NCBI GenBank assembly: GCA_018267955.1
Contig: JAFDXL010000009.1
Location: 248,001 to 312,000, forward strand
Reading direction: 5' to 3'
DNA: 64,000 nucleotides
DNA from: Bacteroidota bacterium
GTDB lineage: Bacteria > Bacteroidota > Bacteroidia > Chitinophagales > Chitinophagaceae
Of the stretch, positions 9,033 through 18,246 are shown one piece after another (position 1 is the stretch's first letter; each line of letters starts with the position of its first letter). The translations under genes were made by a program, and so were the position numbers. Below the pieces are notes generated by a model. It searched no databases. It saw only the letters and a list, made by a program, of their open reading frames with translations, and had not been told where the DNA came from.

Positions 9033-10149
9033 TTGCTGTGTTTTTTAACTTCATTAATAAAGTGTACGCGTTTTTCTTCACCACGTTGGCATTAATAAGA
9101 TCAATGCCGCTAGTCGTAACTGCTACATACCCGTTTTCTGTAGCGCCCGTAGTCACTTCTTTCATTTCGAAACGTTTATCGCCTGCGGGTACAAATATGT
9201 AATGCTTGTTCTCATAGTTAACGATAGCATCTTCCGGCAGTGCTATTGCGTCGTCCGACTTTGTCTCGATCTCTGCATTCATATACATGCCCGGTACCAA
9301 CGTATGGTCGTATTGCTCAAAGTGGCAATGCACCTGTACCGACCGCTCTGCACTTACGTCTTTACCTATCAATATGATCTCGCATGGATATTTCTTATCC
9401 GGGTTAGCATTGCTGTAAGCCACCAGTTTTTGGCCTATGTACAGCTTATCAAGGTCTTTTTCAAAAATCGTGAGTGCAAGGTGAATGTCTGTAGGGTTTA
9501 CCAGCTCGAATAATACATCAGAGGGGGTAACATATTTACCAATATTCACATCCACCTGCGATACAAATCCGTCTATAGGTGAGAATACATTTACTGTTCG
9601 TGATATATTATTCTCATCCAGCCGCGAAGGATTGATGCCAATAAGCAACAGTTTTTGCTGCAGGCTGCTGATCAATATTTTATTGCTCCGGTAGTCGGCC
9701 TCTGCCTGCTGGTACACCTTATCGCTGGTAGCTTTGGTTTTGTTGAGATCTTTTTGCCTGAGATATTCTTTTTCCAGGTAATCCTGCCTTGCTTTCGCTG
9801 TGAGATAATCCTGCTGCAGTTGTATATACTGCGGATCTTCCATAATGGCTATTACCTCGCCCTTGCTTACATGCATACCGGGCAGCAGCTTGGTAGATTT
9901 CAGATACCCACCCAACGGGAAGCTTACCGATACCATATTTTGCGGGGGTACATCTATTTTACCGGTTACTTTAATGATATTAGTAATGGTCTTTTTCTCC
10001 GCATGTCCTATCTCAAGGCCTGCGTTTTTGTACTGCTGATCGGTAAGCACTACTGTATTGCCATTGTCTTTTTGTACTGTTGCTTCCTGCTTTTTAGGTT
10101 GACTGCAGGAAACAATGAAAAGACTTAATATGATGAATGTATATTTCAT
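9022..10149 (-). CDS. RND efflux periplasmic adaptor lipoprotein (CzcB/CusB type)
   Basis: Protein of 375 residues with an SPII signal (I-V-S-C near residue 15). It has the order of a membrane-fusion protein: a first beta-barrel/lipoyl half, a coiled-coil hairpin (about residues 110-170, Q-L-Q-Q-D-Y...K-L-L-L-I-G-I), a second lipoyl half (I-D-G-F-V-S-Q-V-D-V-N-I-G-K-Y-V), then the beta-barrel and membrane-proximal domains. It links the inner-membrane pump to the outer-membrane factor. The start codon touches the end of the upstream pump gene, and the stop overlaps the next lipoprotein, so this is one operon. The metal specificity (Cu, Zn, Co or Cd) cannot be read from it. Confidence 0.92.
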   Translation of the reverse strand: MKYTFIILSLFIVSCSQPKKQEATVQKDNGNTVVLTDQQYKNAGLEIGHAEKKTITNIIKVTGKIDVPPQNMVSVSFPLGGYLKSTKLLPGMHVSKGEVIAIMEDPQYIQLQQDYLTAKARQDYLEKEYLRQKDLNKTKATSDKVYQQAEADYRSNKILISSLQQKLLLIGINPSRLDENNISRTVNVFSPIDGFVSQVDVNIGKYVTPSDVLFELVNPTDIHLALTIFEKDLDKLYIGQKLVAYSNANPDKKYPCEIILIGKDVSAERSVQVHCHFEQYDHTLVPGMYMNAEIETKSDDAIALPEDAIVNYENKHYIFVPAGDKRFEMKEVTTGATENGYVAVTTSGIDLINANVVKKNAYTLLMKLKNTANEE

Positions 10150-13100
10150 TAATTATTGTTTTTTGTCAGGTAGTTTAATTGTAATACGGATTCATTTAGT
10201 TTCCTTAATGCCTCATAATAGTTGCTGCGTATGGTGATAGATTGGTTGATGAGCATAATATATTCCAGGTAGCCTATCTCGCCACCATAGTATTGCTGTG
10301 ATGCAACATCTTTTATAGAATAGGCATTTGGCAATGCGGTTTGCTCATAATAACTCAACTCTTTAGCAGCAAGTGTATAGGAGGCCAGTGCCTGCTGATA
10401 CTGCATAGCAAGGTCGTTTTTAGCATCCTGCAACTGCGACGCAGCTATAGACCTGTTTATAGACATTGCCTTGATCCTTGCCTGCTGACCTGTAAAAAGT
10501 ATGGGTATGCCAACACCCACCTGCACAGAATTAAACCTGTCAGAAGTGGTGTAGTAACGCTCTACATTATTTACATTTTGCCAGCCTGCAAAGCTCTGAT
10601 TATAATAGCCGGCCATGAGAGAAGGCAGTAGTTTCGATTTTTCCAGCTGGTATTGCGTTTTCGCCAGTTGTTGTTGCAACTGCATATATTGTATGAAAGG
10701 ATGCCGGCTTAGCTCCTCTTCCTGCAAGGTACCGGGGTTTAGTTTTAGTAGGATAGTATCAGGCACAAGGGTTACATCAGTATTTAATACATAATTAAAC
10801 TGATCGTTTAGCTGCTGGATGCTCGTTTCTATTTGCTGTAATTGCAGGTTTATCTGCAGGCTTTGATTTTCGGCCGCTATCTTTTCCAGTACATTCGATT
10901 CTCCAAGTTTTAATCTTAGTTCAGACTTCCTGAGAAACTCTGCATATAGGCTATCAGCATCTGCCAGCAATTTTCGTTTTTGGTAAAGATTATTGATCTC
11001 ATTGTACAAAATGCTTACCTGTTTTTCCAACTCTTTTTCCTTGAGTGCAGCCTGTGTGGTAGCAGATCTCCATTCTGTACGTAATACCGCATGTTGGCGG
11101 TTGTACACAATGGGAAATGCTATACTTTGAGTAATGCCGATCTTATTATCTGTATAGGCGCTGTTTACATGTCCTAATTCTGCTGTAACAGATGTTTGAC
11201 CGGGATCAAAAGCAGTACCTTTCATTTTTTTATAATAATCTGCTGTAAGCCTTGCCGTTCTCAGCTTCAGGTTGTTTCTCCTGGCAGAATCTATCGCATC
11301 ATCGAGGCCGATGCTGGTTTGAGCGTGAGATGCGAATGGCAGTGCCAATAATAGCATAAGGAGGGTAGTTGGCGCATTCATCTTATTTTTCCTTTTTTCG
11401 AATACGGTAAATAATATGGGCAGCAGGAATAAAGTAAGCAGGGTAGCAGTGAGCAGGCCTCCTATCACTACGGTAGCCAATGGCCTTTGAACTTCTGCAC
11501 CCGCGCCATTACTTAAAGCCATTGGCAAGAAACCGAGAGAAGCAACTGCTGCGGTCATGAGCACAGGGCGTAATCGCACACTTGTTCCCCTCATGACTAT
11601 TTCGTTCAAATCGGTAAGTCCCTCTTTTTGAAGCCGCCTGAATTCAGATATCAGTACGATACCATTCAATACCGCCACACCGAACAAAGCGATAAACCCG
11701 ACACCTGCACTGATGCTGAAAGGCATACCTCTTGCAGCCAATGCAAACGTGCCGCCGATTGCAGACAATGGAATAGCGGTGTAAATGATAAGGCTATGCT
11801 TCACAGACCGGAATGCAAAATAGAGCATCAGGAATATCAAGCCCAAAGCTATCGGCACCACTATCGATAATCTTTTCTTTGCAGCTTCCAGGTTTTCAAA
11901 TGCACCGCCATAAGTGATATAATAGCCGGCAGGCAGCTTTATGGATGCAGCTTTTTGCTGTAGCTCATTCACAATGCTTTGTACATCCCTGCCACGTACG
12001 TTGAAGCCTACAATGATCCGTCGTTTTGCATCTTCCCGTTGTATCTGGTTAGGCCCTTCTTTGATGGTAACGGTTGCCAACTGGCTTAGTGGTATCTCTG
12101 CGCCGTGAGCTGTAGGGATCAATAGATTCTGCACATCGGCGACATTCTTTTTCTGATCGCCTGCAAGCCTCACTACCATATCAAACCTTTTTTCGCCTTC
12201 ATACACCAGGCCGGTACTTTGCCCGCCGAATGCTGTGTTGATGATATTATTTACTGTTTCTATATCCAATCCATATTGTGCTATCATTGCGCGGTTGTAG
12301 TCAATGACAATTTGCGGCAGGCCTGTTACTGCTTCTACATACAGGTCTTTTGCGCCCTGCACGGTAGTGGTAAGCTTGCCCAGTTTGCCGGCAAGGCTAG
12401 CGAGTGTATCCAGGTCTTCGCCAAATATTTTGCAGACCACATCCTGCCTTGCGCCGGTCATCAGTTCATTAAATCGCATTTGTACCGGGAACTGGAATCC
12501 GGTAGTGATGCCGGGCACTTCATTCAATGCAGCTCCCATTTTCTCTGCCATTTCAGGGAAGGTGCGGGCAGATGTCCATTCTTTTTTGTCCTTCAATATC
12601 ACCATCATATCGCAGGCTTCCATAGGCATAGGATCGGTAGGAATCTCACCGCTGCCGATCTTGGTCACTACTTTTTCCACCTCGGGGAATCTATTAAGCA
12701 ATATAGAAGAGGCTTTTTGTGTGGCATTGATGGTAGTATGCAGATTGCTGCCTGTAAGCACACGGGTATCTACGGCAAAGTCACCCTCTTCCAGTTGCGG
12801 AATGAATTCGCCACCCATGGATAACAATATTACCATGGCAACAGCAAATAAGCCAACCGCTGTAGCGATGGCAATTTTAGGGTAGTGAAGTGCTTTCTCG
12901 AGCATGCGTTTGTACCTATGCTCTATACTACGCATGGCTTTTGCTGAAAAGCCTTCTTTGTCGGTTATCTTCTTACTTAGCACCACAGAACTCATCATAG
13001 GGATATAAGTAAGCGATAATATAAATGCCCCCAGTAAAGCAAAGGCTACCGTCTCGGCCATCGGGCGGAACATCTTGCCTTCTATGCCTCTTAAAGAAAA

Positions 13101-14498
13101 AATAGGCAGGTACACAATGAGAATGATCACCTGGCCAAATACGCTGCTGTTCATCATACGTGAGGCAGATGTATTTACCTCGGCATCCATCTGCGGCTGG
13201 GATAATTTTGAAATCCCGCTGAATCTATCCTTTTCATGCAGCCGGTGCATCACGGCTTCTACAATGATCACCGCGCCATCCACAATCAGGCCGAAATCCA
13301 GCGCACCCAGGCTCATCAGGTTGCCGCTTACGCCAAACAGGTTCATCATGATGATGGCGAATAGCATGGCTAATGGTATAATGGAGGCAACCAGTAAACC
13401 TGCACGGAAATTGCCGAGGAATAGTACCAGTACAAATATGACTATCAAAGACCCTTCGAGCAGATTCTTTTCAACAGTACCGATGGCATGATCTACCATC
13501 TTGGTCCTGTCGAGGAAAGGTTCTATCATCACACCCTCCGGCAACATCTTTTGGATTTGCGCTACACGTGATTTGATGTTTTTGATCACCTGGCCGCTAT
13601 TAGCGCCCTTCAGCATCATCACTACTGCACCCGAAACCTCTCCTTTATCGTTATAGCACATAGCGCCATACCTTATGGCAGCGCCTATATGTACTTCTGC
13701 AACATCCCGTACAAAGATCGGTGTACCATTTGCAGTATATTTTACCGCAATGTTCTCTATATCCTTTATACTTTTGGTAAGGCCTTCGCTGCGTATATAT
13801 AACACTGTAGGCCCTTTTTCTATATAAGCGCCACCGGTATTGCCGTTGTTTTTTTCAAGGGCATCAAAGATCTCGCGGATGCTCACGTTCAGGGCGGCGA
13901 GCTTAGCAGTATTCACGGCTACCTCGTACTGTTTCAGATAGCCGCCAAAGCTGCTTACATCTGCTACGCCTGCTACTCCCAGCAATTGCCTGCGCACGAT
14001 CCAGTCTTGTATGGTTCGCAGTTGCATGGCATCGTACTTTCCTTCATAGCCGGGTTTGGCCTTTACCACATACTGATATACTTCTCCCAGCCCGGTAGTA
14101 ACCGGTGCCAGCGATGGGGAGCCAATACCTTTGGGTATCTGGTCTTGCACAGAGATCAGCCTTTCTGATACCTGCTGCCTTGCCCAATACACATCTACAT
14201 CATCTTTGAATACAACGGTAACCAGTGATAAACCAAACCTGGAAAAACTGCGTATTTCCTTTATCCCGGGTATATTGCTGTTGGCCAGCTCTATCGGGAA
14301 GGTGATGAGCCGCTCCACATCAGGGGCGCCGAGTGATGGTGTTACGGTAATTATTTGTACCTGGTTATCTGTAATGTCAGGTACGGCATCAATAGGCAGG
14401 CGGGTGAGCTCATAACTGCCATAACCTATCAATGCCAGGATAAATAATAATATGATGAGTTTATTCCTTACCGAAAACTCTATGATCTTATTGAGCAT
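10149..14498 (-). CDS. CzcA/CusA-type RND pump fused to a TolC-like outer-membrane factor
   Basis: One reading frame of 1449 residues holding two proteins. Residues 1 to about 1039 are a complete heavy-metal RND transporter: N-terminal TM1, large periplasmic loops, and the HME signature D-F-G-L-I-V-D-G-A-V-I-I-V-E with the proton-relay acids. Residues 1040-1449 are a CzcC/TolC-like factor of normal length (410 residues). The junction carries M1040 followed by a hydrophobic stretch ending S-H-A-Q (minus-strand position 11381 downward), which looks exactly like a signal peptide. Such CusA-CusC fusions are known in Bacteroidota. The preserved signal suggests either cleavage after membrane insertion or internal initiation. 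Adaptor and lipoprotein genes follow directly. Confidence 0.93.
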   Translation of the reverse strand: MLNKIIEFSVRNKLIILLFILALIGYGSYELTRLPIDAVPDITDNQVQIITVTPSLGAPDVERLITFPIELANSNIPGIKEIRSFSRFGLSLVTVVFKDDVDVYWARQQVSERLISVQDQIPKGIGSPSLAPVTTGLGEVYQYVVKAKPGYEGKYDAMQLRTIQDWIVRRQLLGVAGVADVSSFGGYLKQYEVAVNTAKLAALNVSIREIFDALEKNNGNTGGAYIEKGPTVLYIRSEGLTKSIKDIENIAVKYTANGTPIFVRDVAEVHIGAAIRYGAMCYNDKGEVSGAVVMMLKGANSGQVIKNIKSRVAQIQKMLPEGVMIEPFLDRTKMVDHAIGTVEKNLLEGSLIVIFVLVLFLGNFRAGLLVASIIPLAMLFAIIMMNLFGVSGNLMSLGALDFGLIVDGAVIIVEAVMHRLHEKDRFSGISKLSQPQMDAEVNTSASRMMNSSVFGQVIILIVYLPIFSLRGIEGKMFRPMAETVAFALLGAFILSLTYIPMMSSVVLSKKITDKEGFSAKAMRSIEHRYKRMLEKALHYPKIAIATAVGLFAVAMVILLSMGGEFIPQLEEGDFAVDTRVLTGSNLHTTINATQKASSILLNRFPEVEKVVTKIGSGEIPTDPMPMEACDMMVILKDKKEWTSARTFPEMAEKMGAALNEVPGITTGFQFPVQMRFNELMTGARQDVVCKIFGEDLDTLASLAGKLGKLTTTVQGAKDLYVEAVTGLPQIVIDYNRAMIAQYGLDIETVNNIINTAFGGQSTGLVYEGEKRFDMVVRLAGDQKKNVADVQNLLIPTAHGAEIPLSQLATVTIKEGPNQIQREDAKRRIIVGFNVRGRDVQSIVNELQQKAASIKLPAGYYITYGGAFENLEAAKKRLSIVVPIALGLIFLMLYFAFRSVKHSLIIYTAIPLSAIGGTFALAARGMPFSISAGVGFIALFGVAVLNGIVLISEFRRLQKEGLTDLNEIVMRGTSVRLRPVLMTAAVASLGFLPMALSNGAGAEVQRPLATVVIGGLLTATLLTLFLLPILFTVFEKRKNKMNAPTTLLMLLLALPFASHAQTSIGLDDAIDSARRNNLKLRTARLTADYYKKMKGTAFDPGQTSVTAELGHVNSAYTDNKIGITQSIAFPIVYNRQHAVLRTEWRSATTQAALKEKELEKQVSILYNEINNLYQKRKLLADADSLYAEFLRKSELRLKLGESNVLEKIAAENQSLQINLQLQQIETSIQQLNDQFNYVLNTDVTLVPDTILLKLNPGTLQEEELSRHPFIQYMQLQQQLAKTQYQLEKSKLLPSLMAGYYNQSFAGWQNVNNVERYYTTSDRFNSVQVGVGIPILFTGQQARIKAMSINRSIAASQLQDAKNDLAMQYQQALASYTLAAKELSYYEQTALPNAYSIKDVASQQYYGGEIGYLEYIMLINQSITIRSNYYEALRKLNESVLQLNYLTKNNN

Positions 14499-14599
14499 AA
14501 TATGCGTTAATTCTTATTGATACCTGCGTATAGCATACGCGTTATCAAAAAAACAGGAAATGAAGTGAGAATTAAGCCACTCAGGGCTAACAGAATAGA

Positions 14600-14983
14600 T
14601 TAACAGCGGGGCGGCTGCCAGATATTGGATAATGCCTCAGCTGTATGAAAAGGTGTGCTGTAGGCGGATAGTGGTTTTACAATATCAGGAAAGTAAGTTG
14701 GCTGTTTCCAATTGTAAACCGTAGTATGTTCGAAATAAGTAAAGAGAAGTGCTATATGACTGCAATGCTTGAATGGTAATTGCATATCCCTGTCGTAGTC
14801 GGCATGCTTGACGTCGTCATGAGCATAGTGCATTTCCAGAAATCCCCAGAAGCTTATCTCACTGTTCAGGTTTTTATGTTCATAATAATGCTCTACCAAA
14901 GTTCCAAGCTTCAGGAACTGGTGTACAGGAGTCTGTATCATCAGTATGGTACCCAGCATTAATATGGCAATAAACCTTGTCAC
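14600..14983 (-). CDS. His-rich small envelope protein ahead of the metal pump
   Basis: Protein of 127 residues starting at GTG, with an N-terminal hydrophobic segment (residues 3-17) that may be a signal or anchor. The rest is rich in His and acidic residues: V-E-H-Y-Y-E-H, M-H-Y-A-H-D-D-V-K-H-A-D-Y, L-P-F-K-H-C-S-H and F-H-T-A-E. To my knowledge proteins with this HYxEH...LPFK pattern recur next to Bacteroidota metal-efflux genes, without a named function. The gene lies 101 bp upstream of the RND fusion on the same strand. A periplasmic metal-binding or sensing role is inferred from composition and context. Confidence 0.75.
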   Translation of the reverse strand: MTRFIAILMLGTILMIQTPVHQFLKLGTLVEHYYEHKNLNSEISFWGFLEMHYAHDDVKHADYDRDMQLPFKHCSHIALLFTYFEHTTVYNWKQPTYFPDIVKPLSAYSTPFHTAEALSNIWQPPRC

Positions 14984-15058
14984 TGCTGCAAATCTATGAA
15001 ATCTAACTTAGGAAACTGTATGACCGTTATCAATAACAACTATGACATTCGTAATAGG

Positions 15059-16321
15059 TTATATACTATTATCTGTGCTAAAACCGGCCGGTACGGCTTT
15101 TTTGCTATAAATACGTTCTGCAAGGTCTAATAGCGGGCCGGTCATAAAAGTAGTTACCAGTGCCATGATGACCATCATTGTAAACACTTCATTGCTCAAT
15201 ATCTTTAGCTCGTATCCAATATTCAGGATGATCAATTCCATCAATCCCCGGGTATTCATCAATATCCCTATTACAAGGCTGTTGTAGTTAGACTCGCCTG
15301 TGAATTTGGCAGCAAGTGCACCGCCCCCTAGTTTGCCGATAATTGCCACAATTGTTATGAGTAAGCATATACCCCATAGCATAGGCGTGTTCAATGCTTC
15401 GATTTGCGTTCTTAAACCCGTGATCACAAAGAATAATGGCAGCAATAGAATTAATGCCACATCTTCTATCTTATCTATGATGACTTTCCGGATGCTCCAT
15501 TCCGCAGGCATCACGAGGCCGGCCATAAAAGCGCCAAATAAGGCATGTATGCCAATGAGCTCTGTAGCAAGCGCACTAATGAGCAATGTAATGAGGATGA
15601 TAGCTGTGGTAGATTGCTTTATGATCTGGTTTTGTTGCTGATTGACCATTTTCTTTAATACAGGACGCACAATGAACACCATGGCTAACATATAACCAAC
15701 CGTTTCCAGCAATACCAGGAAAGAACTGCTGATAGAACCTGCCTGTACTATTGCTACTACAAAAGCGAGTAGACACCATCCCGTTACATCATTAATAGCG
15801 GCACTGGCCAGCGCTATAGATCCCAGCCTGTTACCGGAGAGTCCGCGTTCTTTGGTGATCCTTGCCAATACCGGGAAGGCAGTAATGCTCATAGCAATAC
15901 CCATGAACAAAGCGAACGCGTAATAGGGTGTATGGGGCAGCCCGTAATCTTCATAAAGAAAATAGGCGAGTCCGATACCTAAAAGGAAGGGAAAGATAAT
16001 ACTGGCATTGCTTATCGTGATGGCGGTACGCGCCTTTTGTTTGATAATAGATAAGTCAAGCTCCATGCCTATTACAAACATGAATAGGATCAAACCTATC
16101 TGACTAAGTATGCGCATATTCCCAAGAGAATTGGGAGGGAATACGAAGTTTAGATATTCCGGGAACATACTGCCCAGCATAGATGGACCCAGTACAATAC
16201 CTGCCACTATCTCGCCCATTACCGTGGGCTGTTTCATCAGCTTAAACAAATAGCCAAATATCCTGGAAGCGATAACGATGACTATCAGCTGAATGAGAAA
16301 AATGGACAAGTGTTGTGTCAT
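15059..16321 (-). CDS. Cation:proton antiporter, CPA2 (KefB/NapA-like) family
   Basis: Protein of 420 residues, almost wholly hydrophobic, with about 12 predicted membrane segments. The CPA2 pattern is visible: G-E-I-V-A-G-I-V-L-G-P-S near residues 36-47, an ion-site region A-A-I-N-D-V-T-G-W in the middle and N-T-R-G-L-M-E-L near the C-terminal third. No RCK/TrkA-N domain follows, so it is a short form and not a glutathione-gated KefB/C. It likely exchanges Na+ or K+ for H+ at the inner membrane. It lies downstream of the aromatic-degradation operon but 60 bp away, and operon membership is uncertain. Confidence 0.9.
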   Translation of the reverse strand: MTQHLSIFLIQLIVIVIASRIFGYLFKLMKQPTVMGEIVAGIVLGPSMLGSMFPEYLNFVFPPNSLGNMRILSQIGLILFMFVIGMELDLSIIKQKARTAITISNASIIFPFLLGIGLAYFLYEDYGLPHTPYYAFALFMGIAMSITAFPVLARITKERGLSGNRLGSIALASAAINDVTGWCLLAFVVAIVQAGSISSSFLVLLETVGYMLAMVFIVRPVLKKMVNQQQNQIIKQSTTAIILITLLISALATELIGIHALFGAFMAGLVMPAEWSIRKVIIDKIEDVALILLLPLFFVITGLRTQIEALNTPMLWGICLLITIVAIIGKLGGGALAAKFTGESNYNSLVIGILMNTRGLMELIILNIGYELKILSNEVFTMMVIMALVTTFMTGPLLDLAERIYSKKAVPAGFSTDNSI

Positions 16322-16380
16322 CCGTCAAGTTTATAACATGAAGATATAAACTTTATATAACCGCCATGTTATTTAATTTA

Positions 16381-16686
16381 TTAGGACTGTTCGAAGAACT
16401 TAACAGCTAACGGAATAGCGTTTGCTACGCCCTTTATACCGCAAACGGTCAGGCTTACCAGGATGGCGTCTATTACTTGTGCTTTGGTTGCTCCCAGTTC
16501 TTTGGCTGCAGGTATATGGTACTGTAAGGCCAGTGTATCACCATCTACGGTTTTCAATGCTATGTAGATGAGTTGTTTGGTCTTCTCATCTAAACCTTTA
16601 GATGCAACAATAGATTGGATAAGACCATTAAACGCCTGTGCTACTTCCGGCGCTTCTTTCTGGAATAATTCTAATGGGTTACTCAT
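16381..16686 (-). CDS. Carboxymuconolactone decarboxylase (AhpD-like) family protein
   Basis: Protein of 101 residues, the length of a single CMD domain. It has the helical pattern with L-I-Y-I-A-L-K-T...A-L-Q-Y-H-I-P-A-A-K-E-L-G-A-T and A-I-L-V-S-L-T-V-C-G. The C-x-x-C pair of AhpD peroxidase partners is missing, so a redox role like AhpD is unlikely. It is the last gene of the paa cluster, 12 bp after paaD, and may act on a ring-derived intermediate there. The substrate is unknown. Confidence 0.88.
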   Translation of the reverse strand: MSNPLELFQKEAPEVAQAFNGLIQSIVASKGLDEKTKQLIYIALKTVDGDTLALQYHIPAAKELGATKAQVIDAILVSLTVCGIKGVANAIPLAVKFFEQS

Positions 16687-16698
16687 GATGATAAATAT

Positions 16699-17190
16699 TT
16701 AGTGACATTTAAAATATTCAAACGGCTCTTTACAATCCTCGCATTTATATAAAGATTTACAGGCAGTAGAGCCAAACCTGCTGATGAGTTCGGTGTGTTT
16801 AGAACCGCAGTATGGGCAGGCAACATGCATTTCTGCTGTTGCAAGATCGCCACAGGAACTGTGCTTTGGCGGAGCAATACCGTAGCGCTGCATCTTTAGT
16901 TTAGCCTCTTCCGTCATCCAGTCGGTTGTCCATGCAGGGCTGTAAGTAAGGGATACCTTGACAGGAGATATCCCTTTTGTTTCAAGTAAAGCTTTGATAT
17001 CCGCCTCAATGATTCCCATGGCCGGGCAACCTGTGTAGGTAGGCGTTAATATCACTTCATACCCATTATTAGTTATATGTATATCGCGTAGCATACCGAT
17101 GTCCTGTATACTCAGTACCGGTATCTCCGGATCTTTGATCTCCTGCAACAGGGCGAGTATCTCTTCTTTAGTATGTATTTCCGTTACCAT
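16699..17190 (-). CDS. paaD: Phenylacetyl-CoA epoxidase accessory protein PaaD
   Basis: Protein of 163 residues. The N-terminal two thirds is a MIP18/DUF59 domain (I-L-A-L-L-Q-E-I-K-D-P-E-I-P-V-L-S-I-Q-D) with T-Y-T-G-C-P-A-M-G. The C-terminus carries a zinc-ribbon-like cluster, C-P-Y-C-G...C-E-D-C. The domain order is that of PaaD/PaaJ, thought to help mature the Fe-Fe centre of PaaA. The start overlaps the end of paaC by 7 bp, which points to coupled translation. Confidence 0.95.
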   Translation of the reverse strand: MVTEIHTKEEILALLQEIKDPEIPVLSIQDIGMLRDIHITNNGYEVILTPTYTGCPAMGIIEADIKALLETKGISPVKVSLTYSPAWTTDWMTEEAKLKMQRYGIAPPKHSSCGDLATAEMHVACPYCGSKHTELISRFGSTACKSLYKCEDCKEPFEYFKCH

Positions 17191-17942
17191 TCTGCATCAG
17201 GATATGCGCGTTGCAGGTATTGCATCTCGCTTAATAAATGACCCAGGTGTTCTGTATGGATGCCTTTTCGGCTGCCTGTTTGCATATAGCCGGTTACAGG
17301 CATATTCAGGCTTGCAGCTTTTAGCGTATCTGTTATTGTTTGCAGCCAGGCAGGGTATAGCGCTTTCAGATCAGGTACCATGCCATCCTTCACCAGTTGG
17401 TCATCGGTTTCGTCCATTTCAAACAGTTCAGACGTGTACATCCACCAGTCGTTCACCGCATTTTGGATGCGTTGATGGCTTTCTTCCGTACCCATGCCCA
17501 GGCGTATAGTCCAGTCGTGTGCATGTGCAAAATGATATTTGATCTCTTTAAGCGTTTTAGCAGCTATGGCAGCTAACGTGCTGTCTGCACTTTTTTGCAA
17601 TGCTGCATAATATTCTTTTTCGAACGCAGATATAAAGAGCAGCCTTGCAATGGTGTAAGCAAAGTCGGTATTGGGCAACTCTACCAGCAGGTTGTTATAA
17701 TATTGCCTTTCTGACCGGCGATAGGCTAGTGTATCTTCGGTACGTCCTTTTCCTTCTACATTGCCGGCATATTGCAGTAATGCCTGCGCACGGCCTATCA
17801 TATCCAATGCAAGGTTGGTAAGCGCCAGGTCTTCTTCGAGGAAAGGTGCATTGCTACACCATTCGGACAGGCGATGCGAATGGATGAGTGCATTATCACC
17901 CAGTCGTAGTATATATTTAAATAATGCTTCCTGTTGTGTCAT
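17184..17942 (-). CDS. paaC: Phenylacetyl-CoA epoxidase structural subunit PaaC
   Basis: Protein of 252 residues, ferritin-like four-helix fold, with the PaaC pattern of a degenerate metal site: E-E-D-L-A-L-T-N-L-A-L-D-M-I-G and F-A-H-A-H-D-W. It pairs with PaaA to build the catalytic heterotetramer but has no metal centre of its own. It lies 2 bp downstream of paaB and overlaps paaD. Confidence 0.95.
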   Translation of the reverse strand: MTQQEALFKYILRLGDNALIHSHRLSEWCSNAPFLEEDLALTNLALDMIGRAQALLQYAGNVEGKGRTEDTLAYRRSERQYYNNLLVELPNTDFAYTIARLLFISAFEKEYYAALQKSADSTLAAIAAKTLKEIKYHFAHAHDWTIRLGMGTEESHQRIQNAVNDWWMYTSELFEMDETDDQLVKDGMVPDLKALYPAWLQTITDTLKAASLNMPVTGYMQTGSRKGIHTEHLGHLLSEMQYLQRAYPDAEW

Positions 17943-17944
17943 AG

Positions 17945-18235
17945 TTATATTTGTTTTGCACCTTCCGGCATGGTGTAGAATGTTGGCAGCCTGTATATCT
18001 TATCATTGGCAGGGTCAAAGAACATATCAGAATCATCAGGGTTTGATGCTGCAATTTCATTAGTAGGCACTACCCAAATACTCGTCCCCTCACCGCGGCG
18101 CGAATAGGTGTCTCTTGCATTTTGCAATGCCATCTTTCTATCGGATGCGTGTACGCTGCCCTGGTGTATATAGTTAGCCCCCGGCCTTGCCTGCATAAAT
18201 ACTTCCCAGGAATCTAATTGATTATTATGAGCCAT
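17945..18235 (-). CDS. paaB: Phenylacetyl-CoA epoxidase subunit PaaB
   Basis: Protein of 96 residues, the usual PaaB length, starting with W-E-V-F-M-Q-A-R-P-G and holding H-Q-G-S-V-H-A-S-D-R-K-M-A-L-Q-N-A-R-D. PaaB bridges two PaaAC units in the multicomponent epoxidase. It lies 11 bp downstream of paaA. Confidence 0.95.
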   Translation of the reverse strand: MAHNNQLDSWEVFMQARPGANYIHQGSVHASDRKMALQNARDTYSRRGEGTSIWVVPTNEIAASNPDDSDMFFDPANDKIYRLPTFYTMPEGAKQI

Positions 18236-18246
18236 AAGTTTAGTTT

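Noticed and set aside
12219..12885. Two plus-strand frames of about 200 residues
   Set aside because: Both lie antisense within the RND pump, which has full-length family similarity.
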